23,088 nucleotides of DNA from Candidatus Melainabacteria bacterium (GTDB lineage: Bacteria; Cyanobacteriota; Vampirovibrionia; Obscuribacterales; Obscuribacteraceae). The translations under genes were made by a program, and so were the position numbers. This document shows positions 18,801 to 23,088 of the stretch, piece after piece. The DNA is taken from NCBI GenBank assembly GCA_003175915.1, contig PSRH01000269.1:1-23088 (forward strand), in the 5' to 3' direction. Each line of letters begins with the position of its first letter. Within the stretch, counting starts at the first letter, position 1. Under the pieces are notes generated by a model. It worked only from the letters and a program-made list of their open reading frames with translations. It was not told the origin of the DNA and did not search any database.

Positions 18801-21800
18801 CATTGGCAGCGAACGAGGCAAACCCTCCAGAGGATGAAATCACAGAAGTTTGAGCGACAGACAGGTTGCCGTTAATGGCAGAAAATGCCACACCAGGGTT
18901 TGAATTGATTTGCCCTGTGCCATTTATCGTCAAAGCACCAGAAGCTGCGTTAAATATCAGGGGAGTCGCGCTTAAGTTGGTGATGGTACCGTTGTTGGTA
19001 AGCTGATTCAAATTGATAGTTGATCCGGCACCACTAGCAACATTGAACGTTCCATCGATCGTATTGGCACCAGCCGAGCCGGTAAGATTAAGAGTGGCGT
19101 TTGCTGTGTAATCCGCCGAGATCGAGGATGCAGGGGTCGCGGAAACAGGAATCACAAAACTGGAAAAACCGAGATTGCCAGGAGAGACAGTTGGTAAATT
19201 GTTCAAAGCGATCGAGAAATTGCCGTCGATTGCTTGGCCGCTTGTGTTCAATTTAAGCGGTTGTGAACCCAGTGTGGACTCTTGGACTACAGCAATCCAT
19301 TCAGCAGGTGTAACAAGCTGCCCGTTATGCACGGTAACAGGAGTGGCAGTAGCACCGTTGTATTCCTGAATGATGATCGTGCCGGCGCCACCAGCAAATG
19401 AGCCGCTGGAAATGGTAGTGTTCGTACCAGCAAGAATCGAGTTTATGGTGATAGTGCCAGAGGAGGAGATCGCTCCTTTAGTACCGTTTGTAACAGTAGG
19501 GGTTTGCCCTACTACAAAGGCTGTCCCAGTGCCCGTAATATTAGCAGCGAAGTTTCTGTTAGTACTTGACAGATCGCTGAATACGTCATAAACAGATGAA
19601 CCGATCCCTGAATTTCCGTTTGTCGTAATTGAAATAGCTGCCGCGTTTCTGCCCACATTGTTGATCGTCTGAGACGCGTACGGCGAAGATGTGAAATTGG
19701 TTGCTTGCGAGGGGAATTGAGCACCGTAATAGCTAGCGACAGTACCGGTAAGAGCTATCGTTCCAGCACTGAGGGTAACTGCACCACCCTGTCCAGCGAT
19801 ACCGCCGGCGCCATATGGTGCACCGCCGCTTCCCCCATCAACACCTACGTTACCGCCAGCGGCAGAATTCGAGCTGACTGAAGCGATAGCAGAAACTCCG
19901 AACACCCCTCCAGGACTACTTCCTGTACCATTAGCACCGCCGGCACCAACTGTTCCTGGAGCTCCATTATCTGTGTAGTCCAAGCCACCGCTGCTGGAGC
20001 CACCTCCGCCGGTTCCCCAACCGTTTAACGCAGCGCCGCCTCCAGCTCCGTAGAACCCACCTGACCCGCCGGCTGGATTTGGAACGCTATTTCCAACCGC
20101 AGTACCCCCACCGCCACCAAAGCTACCGCCACCGGATGCATCGTTACCTGTTCCACCACCGCCCCCACCTGCTGCCAGGATTGGCCCGTTTACGGTTATG
20201 CTTTGATTGCTTATGGTGGAAATGGTCACCGAGCCAGCGTTACCGCCGGCTCCGCCATGTGCCGTGGTTATACTGGATCCACCACCACCGCCACCTCCAC
20301 CCGAGCTGTTAACGTCCCCCGTTAGATTTATGGCACCGCCCGTGCTCGATACTGATATGACACCACCGTTTCCGCCGACACCACCCGTTCCCTGTCCAGC
20401 GGAACCAAAGGCTCCGCCGCCGCCCCCTCCATAAGCTCGAATAGAACCGGAATTAATCGTCCCGCCTGCTTGTAATGTCACCGAGCCCGCGTTGCCACCG
20501 GCAAAACCGTTGCCAATTGTGGAGATACCACCACCACCACCTGCAGTATTGACATCACCGATAACAAGCGATCCTCCAGCCGTTACACTGAGAGCCCCTC
20601 CATTGGTGCCGGCGATATTCCTGTTCCCGGCATCAATGCCGGCGGTACTGAGAGCCCCCTGGACGGAAACGTTACCAGGAGCACTGATCGTCATTTGTCC
20701 ACTCATCGTGTTGATTGAGGAACCGGCTGGGGCAGATACCGTTAAATTGCCGTTGGGAGCCTGAATTAAGAGGTTACCACTACCTGTATTGATCGTTTGC
20801 GATGCATAGGGGGAAGATGAGAAATTGGTTGCTTGACCAGGAAATTGACCGCCATAGTAAACACTAACAGTGTCGCTCAGGCTGATTGTATTGCTAGTAA
20901 TGGTTACGCTACCACCTTGTCCCGCCACTCCAGCCACCCCAGTATAGGGACTGCCCTGAGTCGCCCCATTTTGACCAACGTTGCCACCAAATACGGTTCC
21001 AGCTTGCCCCGAACCGGTTACGCCAAACACCCCTCCCGGGCTGCCGGTGGAACCAGTTCCGCCAGCTCCAATCACCCCTTGTGTTCCTCCATCTCCATTG
21101 TCCTGTCCACCACTTGAGGCTCCTCCACCGCCAGAACCAAAAATTGGGCCAACGCCTCCGCTCCCATAGAAGCCACCGCTGCCACCAGGTGGAGCAAGCC
21201 CTCCTCCCTGTATCGAACCACCAGCCCCACCAAAACTTGCACCTCCTGTAGGCTGGTCCCCCAGCGCACCGCCGCCACCCCCGGCCGTAAGTAGCGGACC
21301 GGTCAAGGTGACCTGCTGACCGGCAGCCGTGCTAATTGTTACCGCTCCGCCATTTCCTCCGTTCCCACCATTAGCACTAGTTGCGGTTGAGCCACCGCCA
21401 CCGCCACCTCCACCTGATGTGTTCAGGTCTCCCCCAACGCTTACCGAGTCGTTGGTGCTAACAATGGAAACAGATCCGCCGTTTCCACCAGTTCCTCCGG
21501 TTCCAGCACCTCCGGCAGTACCGAATGCACCACCAGCGCCACCACCGTAAGCTCGAATAGATCCGGTGCTCAAAGTGCTGCTAGCGTTCAGGACGACTGC
21601 ACCAGCATTTCCGCCGTTAAAGCCACTGCCTGCGGCAGAAATCCCTCCACCACCCCCTGATGTATTGATATCATTTGTCTGGAGTGTGCCGCCAGAGTAG
21701 ACGTTAACGCCTCCCCCGTTTGAGCCCGGTGCTTGAGCGTTTCCGGCGTCGGCGCCATATGAAAACAGATTGCCAGTCACGACCGATGCATTAGCATTCA

Positions 21801-23088
21801 ACGTAGGTGTCGCCGATCCCCCGGTCGGCGAGAATGTACCACTGCTTGGCTGATAGGCTCCGTTGCTGAAATTGACGGTGGTTACGGCACCATTTGGGGT
21901 GACCGTTGGCTGTGCCGTGAATATGTTAATGCTGCCGGGTGTTCCCGAACCGCCTTGCGTTACTATATTATCTGTCTGAATTGCCGTTGTTGGGCTAGCA
22001 AATCCACTTGCACCAGCAATAATTTCCACATTACCATTAGCACCCGTACCGGAACCGCCAGAGTTCACTGGCACCCCAGGCGCTATAATCCGGCCGCCCG
22101 AGTTGCCGTTAGCATATGAAATCAGTTGAACGCTACCTCCGTTACCGGACGCTCCAACTCCCTGCGCATTGATGCCTGACATACCAGTTAGATTGATCGC
22201 ACCGCCGCTAGCTGATGGCCCCGAACCAAGCTGAATAGTGTTTGCCGAGGGCGTCGAATAATTTGCACCAGCGACGATATAAACGCTGCCTGCACTGCCA
22301 GGTCCCTGAGTGACCAGGTTCCCAGCATTGACAGACACATTTCCAGATGAGGCGATTAGGGCATTACCGCCAAAGGTGGCAATGGTCGACCCGGACAGGG
22401 GATTCACTGTCAGATTGCCGTTGTTTTGAAGTGTGAGATTGCCTCCGCCCGTATTAATGACCTGCGACGCATATGGTGATGAAGTAAAGTTGCCAGCTTG
22501 TCCGGGAAACTGCCCAGAATAATAACCACCTACGGTGCCATTCAAGTTGACTGTCCCTGCTGAGATAGTGACGTTTGCTCCTGCTCCGCCGGCTCCTCCT
22601 GCGCCATAACTTCCACCGGAAGTTGCTCCGGCAAGGCCGACATTACCGCCTGCTGAAGAATTGGCACCGGAGTCTGGTGATCCGGCTGCGCCAAAAAGTC
22701 CACCAGGGTGACCGCCAGCACCAGCCCCGCCAGCACCAGCAACACCGCTGCCTCCATTGTCCGGAGCGTCTGTACCTCCGCCGACAGATCCACCGCCGCC
22801 CGATCCATTACCATTTGGTGCACCGCCACCGGCACCCCCAAAAAGTCCACCGCCTCCACCAGGTGCATTAGTCGTCGGCGACCCTACCGCGGATCCGCCA
22901 CCACCGCCAAAACTACCGCCACCGGATGCGCTATCACCTGTTCCACCACCGCCGCCACCGGCAGAAAGAATCGGTCCACTTAAGGTAATTTGTTGATTGC
23001 TCGCCGCAGAAACCAGTACTGAGCCACCGGCACCTCCGGCGCCACCGTGAGCGCCGGTCTGGCCCGATCCACCACCTCCACCACCGCC
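12892..23088 (-). CDS. Giant glycine-rich beta-strand-repeat surface protein with poly-Pro linker and tandem FecR-like domains, 5'-partial
   Basis: The minus-strand frame is open from the right edge to TAG at 12892-12894, so at least 3,398 residues are encoded and the true start, signal peptide and secretion domain lie outside. A TTG at 22545 is an internal Leu, not the start: the frame continues upstream with the same repeats. In order: three Gly-rich modules each ending near QFPxQ, a non-repetitive stretch (about 1120-1400), a Ser/Thr/Asn/Gly beta-helix-like region with four super-repeats of about 230 residues, 28 consecutive Pro (2835-2862), a Pro/Ser/Thr linker, then about 500 residues with two FecR-like domains. 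I saw no cysteine before the poly-Pro; all six lie after it. The repeats look like secreted filamentous-haemagglutinin-type adhesins. TonB-like and diguanylate cyclase genes follow downstream. Function (adhesion, matrix or surface sensing) is inferred. Confidence 0.88.
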   Translation of the reverse strand, partial: GGGGGGGSGQTGAHGGAGGAGGSVLVSAASNQQITLSGPILSAGGGGGGTGDSASGGGSFGGGGGSAVGSPTTNAPGGGGGLFGGAGGGAPNGNGSGGGGSVGGGTDAPDNGGSGVAGAGGAGAGGHPGGLFGAAGSPDSGANSSAGGNVGLAGATSGGSYGAGGAGGAGANVTISAGTVNLNGTVGGYYSGQFPGQAGNFTSSPYASQVINTGGGNLTLQNNGNLTVNPLSGSTIATFGGNALIASSGNVSVNAGNLVTQGPGSAGSVYIVAGANYSTPSANTIQLGSGPSASGGAINLTGMSGINAQGVGASGNGGSVQLISYANGNSGGRIIAPGVPVNSGGSGTGANGNVEIIAGASGFASPTTAIQTDNIVTQGGSGTPGSINIFTAQPTVTPNGAVTTVNFSNGAYQPSSGTFSPTGGSATPTLNANASVVTGNLFSYGADAGNAQAPGSNGGGVNVYSGGTLQTNDINTSGGGGGISAAGSGFNGGNAGAVVLNASSTLSTGSIRAYGGGAGGAFGTAGGAGTGGTGGNGGSVSIVSTNDSVSVGGDLNTSGGGGGGGGSTATSANGGNGGNGGAVTISTAAGQQVTLTGPLLTAGGGGGALGDQPTGGASFGGAGGSIQGGGLAPPGGSGGFYGSGGVGPIFGSGGGGASSGGQDNGDGGTQGVIGAGGTGSTGSPGGVFGVTGSGQAGTVFGGNVGQNGATQGSPYTGVAGVAGQGGSVTITSNTISLSDTVSVYYGGQFPGQATNFSSSPYASQTINTGSGNLLIQAPNGNLTVSAPAGSSINTMSGQMTISAPGNVSVQGALSTAGIDAGNRNIAGTNGGALSVTAGGSLVIGDVNTAGGGGGISTIGNGFAGGNAGSVTLQAGGTINSGSIRAYGGGGGGAFGSAGQGTGGVGGNGGVISVSSTGGAINLTGDVNSSGGGGGGGGSSITTAHGGAGGNAGSVTISTISNQSITVNGPILAAGGGGGGTGNDASGGGSFGGGGGTAVGNSVPNPAGGSGGFYGAGGGAALNGWGTGGGGSSSGGLDYTDNGAPGTVGAGGANGTGSSPGGVFGVSAIASVSSNSAAGGNVGVDGGSGGAPYGAGGIAGQGGAVTLSAGTIALTGTVASYYGAQFPSQATNFTSSPYASQTINNVGRNAAAISITTNGNSGIGSSVYDVFSDLSSTNRNFAANITGTGTAFVVGQTPTVTNGTKGAISSSGTITINSILAGTNTTISSGSFAGGAGTIIIQEYNGATATPVTVHNGQLVTPAEWIAVVQESTLGSQPLKLNTSGQAIDGNFSIALNNLPTVSPGNLGFSSFVIPVSATPASSISADYTANATLNLTGSAGANTIDGTFNVASGAGSTINLNQLTNNGTITNLSATPLIFNAASGALTINGTGQINSNPGVAFSAINGNLSVAQTSVISSSGGFASFAANGSGSAVTIASGIATGGGPLAVVSSGNVSVTAGSISTSGGAITMLAGANFSGAGTGPINISGGSATGGQINLSGASLYSSAASGGNINGGQMTLAAFAGSNISSGMITTSPTLNITSGGAGSGTNGDVTVLAGGVSGTTISIGNINTTGGSGTGGNVTVETATPIASGLTITNGAIAAGSISPDLSGPPPAGSLSIGSATSNGGATTITVIAGLNALTGNLTANGIGAQSGGTIKIDSNLSADSATAFSVGSGATVNGVNGTISANGGPGGGDGGSVRVFDQGSGGIIVTANGGAAAITANATGTGNGGQIALDTGSIGIGGDITLSSNSSITATGGSSGSLSGNGGVIGLTADQNITLVSTASVDVSPKGINGNGGSIALDSSSNAPGILVTNASLNANGVGTGNGGSIDIENFAGQNITATGTISADAGGTSGLGGSIFIASENIGVNSTVAISGSLSANGTNAQGGSIIVANSGGTIVLGGASSSSYSVNANGNTTAQGGSISIQSHNGISFTGGAQTFTADGGGGGNGGSILLSSALFSGSGDISDNSGGPNLQFSATGGSTGSLTGDGGTIAFHAGNNLTIASTGAINVSPQGINGNGGSVDLEASLTSGSGTLIDSLPINASAAGIGTGGTVTFINNSTGVLAVNANINANGGSTSGAGGTISITDSGVPGSNGAILLSSGISLTADASAGSGGSVTVSAQKSGGTNLDGSVTFSGGATLSANAGGTGANAGGTVTVLGDTIGITTGAQLFSANGSGTGDGGKISLQASGLTSSFALGGASTQQFLATGGSAGSTGGSGGSVTIAAQDSITLSPGASIDVDALGNVGNGGSVTVNILGFNHSVGNLTDNIPINANAALNGTGGNVILNLVSTTGSTGVLAVNGNISANGGTTSGGGGSILVANLSFGSGPNNGVSIGSGTSLTANASAGQGGSVEIETTGITMGPVTFNGGAVLSANAGGSSANQGGTVAIFAGSINLPNPNNSLQVFSANGSGTGKGGLVQLAAFTGDITGGIGSSGLQISATGGSAGSTAGDGGSVLVQSPGNVMLPLSSAINVNPLGNNGNGGTISLLAGQSGTGDLQVNGSLTANGVGSGNGGKITLTYNDASQPFFWVGTTGTSYVNGNITADATGVGGSGGSITINQLANAELGVLLSGTISASATTAANLGNIYFVPGNTNQIIQVNGAGILTGAVNGMASTFGVTLSAANETLTTGAISAATIQLITSGTSSQIVVPAPSLISADSGSIALVSPSSINVSGSINASGNVNGGNIALLSNGPISVNGTGSVIADGATGNGGTIQFASMVPTAAGVSVTNDGTIQADANTGIIAFNGGPTGLVNVTGTGTLLAGQYVGFGNIDPNTLAVISPIVIPTTNAYTGGLVSFAQGTNVLNEIVVTGTVPPPPPPPPPPPPPPPPPPPPPPPPPPPPGPTPSPSPTPVLPPPGSEPNPSPTPTPAPSPPPVTVQPTTEPTVRLTDAVPTTGSSTAVADNPSVLQTDINRNQLVPSDNSRPNLNDPCGGGQLSTSSGTGGAKTWIVSSSVQPFYFASDHNSIIMASPGTTFSPDKEFSVSLKDGRLTAITGAEGLTVHTIQGIVTVPPQSTVSIDQQANNVVRINNMVGGQTDVTPAKPVAIPINAAQGQEIVLADSSLNDEELIPVDGVEREPVAGGKVVAAGLNVVKNNFDVGQMARREDWLFLMLPCIDHPIRRRLSDLKEKMNASVLLKSQLNTDKQPLVGYVEKKTHAKKNEADLKETVLSEIAQFPGLSPPLELAIAPTGVSCRHIRQKTAEIRYSPTTDMLVGTDGAIRLTSGEVLIYATDRTELQCRDHKVIFKPGTVAWVTRDDQVTRVCSLAAQGPDAIQTLANDRSIPVSYGEEVVLGDSHVDQWLKDDLVDRRSVRIANIGDNFSIAKSEASPFSAFSASDLLSDLYESKEKTDKIIVDKIVKMTSCLTVVTSKNGPYSRLK
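13140..13440 (-). other. Second FecR-like domain of the giant protein
   Basis: Approximate extent. The block runs from about AEIRYSPTTDMLVGTDGAI through SGEVLIYATDRTELQC, KVIFKPGTVAWV to GEEVVLGDSHV. It matches the first copy in order: strand pair, a VPPQSTV/FKPGTVAWV turn, then (G)xEIVLAD/GEEVVLGD. This is the arrangement of FecR-type periplasmic domains, in which a LKDGxL-like strand precedes the GTxxxV turn. Confidence 0.55.
13815..14215 (-). other. First FecR-like domain of the giant protein
   Basis: Approximate extent. Seen as KTWIVSSSVQPFYFASD, EFSVSLKDGRLTAITG, IVTVPPQSTVSIDQQ and GQEIVLADSSLNDEEL. It starts about 100 residues after the proline tract. Sequence similarity to the block at 13140-13440 suggests an old tandem duplication separated by about 150 residues of charged helical linker. 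Confidence 0.6.
14503..14586 (-). repeat. Poly-proline tract of 28 codons (CCN trinucleotide repeat)
   Basis: All 28 codons between GTG (Val) at 14587-14589 and GGG (Gly) at 14500-14502 are CCG, CCA or CCT. On the plus strand this reads as (GGC/GGT)n. Length change by one repeat unit would keep the frame. It is followed on the protein by a further Pro/Ser/Thr linker (PTPSPSPTP and similar). So many consecutive prolines should need EF-P for translation. Confidence 0.97.
15100..18000 (-). repeat. Four tandem super-repeats of about 230 residues within the giant protein
   Basis: The signature (S/L)ATGGS(A/S/T)GS followed by GG recurs. The coding bases for its matching central part are at 17795-17801, 17114-17120, 16418-16424 and 15710-15716, giving periods of 681, 696 and 708 nt. 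Each unit also carries an INVSPQGINGNGGS-type segment and SANGxGTGxGG motifs. The outer boundaries given are approximate. Coverage at the ends is degenerate. Confidence 0.8.
18330..18735 (-). repeat. Dispersed repeat, copy 2 (related to 21900-22345)
   Basis: Protein segments GNVSVTAGSISTSGG, MLAGANFSG, GGQINLSG, GGAGSGTNGDVTVLAGG and NINTTGGSGTGG recur in the same order in the block near 21900-22345. The copies are over 3 kb apart in the gene. Boundaries are approximate. Confidence 0.6.
19705..20665 (-). repeat. Gly-rich module C of the giant protein
   Basis: About 320 residues. It starts STAGIDAGN, has poly-Gly loops, SFGGGGG, SGGFYGAGG, SPGGVFGV and GGNVG, and closes with YYGAQFPSQATNF (QFPSQ coded at 19705-19719). 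Order and wording match module B. Confidence 0.85.
20833..21770 (-). repeat. Gly-rich module B of the giant protein
   Basis: About 313 residues. It starts SYGADAGN and runs through SGGFYGSGG, SPGGVFGV and GGNVG to YYGGQFPGQATNF (QFPGQ coded at 20833-20847). QFPxQ spacing to module C is 1,128 nt. Confidence 0.85.
21900..22345 (-). repeat. Dispersed repeat, copy 1 (inserted between Gly-rich modules A and B)
   Basis: GNVSVNAGNLVTQG, IVAGANYST, GGAINLTG, GGSGTGANGNVEIIAG and NIVTQGGSGTPG. This extra segment explains why modules A and B are 1,665 nt apart while B and C are 1,128 nt apart. Boundaries are approximate. Confidence 0.6.
22498..23088 (-). repeat. Gly-rich module A of the giant protein, cut by the window edge
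   Basis: Read from the edge in frame: seven Gly, then GGSVLVSAASNQQITL, SGPILSAGGGGGG, SFGGGGGS, HPGGLFGAAG, GGNVGLAG, closing with YYSGQFPGQAGNF (QFPGQ at 22498-22512). The same order as in modules B and C shows that the coding frame continues to the edge. Confidence 0.85.

Noticed and set aside
22545..22545. TTG at 22545 as the start of the giant gene
   Set aside because: The same frame is open upstream to the edge and encodes Gly-rich sequence homologous to the two following modules, so this TTG is an internal Leu codon.
14318..22996. Many plus-strand Pro/Ala-rich open frames opposite the giant gene (for example 15716-16369, 18134-18853)
   Set aside because: They are antisense shadows: Gly/Asn/Ser codons on one strand read as Pro/Ala/Val on the other and leave stops rare. 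None has a ribosome binding site or a recognisable domain.
13000..23088. CRISPR array or tandem DNA repeat array in the repetitive right half
   Set aside because: The repeats are coding, degenerate in nucleotide sequence, of variable period and in one reading frame. No constant repeat with unique spacers is present.

Overview
The window is a bacterial chromosome segment of roughly 50% G+C with no RNA genes and no mobile elements that I can see. The mix of exported TPR proteins (one carrying a matrixin-type peptidase domain), a GGDEF protein ending in a DUF4388 (PATAN-like) domain, a TonB-like protein and a giant glycine-rich beta-strand-repeat surface protein suggests a diderm in the cyanobacteria/Vampirovibrionia (Melainabacteria, Obscuribacterales-like) neighbourhood. 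That placement is a low-to-moderate confidence inference from gene content only.

Left part (1-6205). On the minus strand a NUDIX hydrolase is followed 27 nt later by a methionine sulfoxide reductase A with an export signal; the window edge cuts the latter. Divergent from these, on the plus strand, run a TPR/zinc-peptidase protein and a zinc alcohol dehydrogenase separated by 2 nt, then a small exported PepSY protein, then an exported TPR/coiled-coil protein and an exported protein with a class-I-amidotransferase-like fold separated by 4 nt. The gap before the TPR pair holds one perfect and one near-perfect DnaA box in opposite orientation.

Middle part (6222-9025), all minus strand. An MFS transporter lies downstream of a signal-peptide-bearing protein that looks like an outer-membrane beta barrel with a Q/N/S-rich C-terminal tail.

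Right part (9191-23088), all minus strand. Three genes in transcription order: a giant surface protein whose reading frame stays open to the right edge (at least 3,398 codons, real start outside the window), a TonB-like protein 82 nt later, and a membrane diguanylate cyclase whose start overlaps the end of the TonB-like gene by 11 nt. The giant protein has (N to C) three Gly-rich modules ending in a QFPxQ signature, a non-repetitive segment, four tandem super-repeats of about 230 residues, 28 consecutive prolines plus a Pro/Ser/Thr linker, and a cysteine-containing C-terminal region with two FecR-like domains. 

Working model (inference): the adhesin, TonB-like protein and c-di-GMP synthase form one surface-attachment/signalling unit in which the FecR-like end of the adhesin stays on the cell side of a proline-rich spacer. 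This combination is the best candidate for an undescribed system here.
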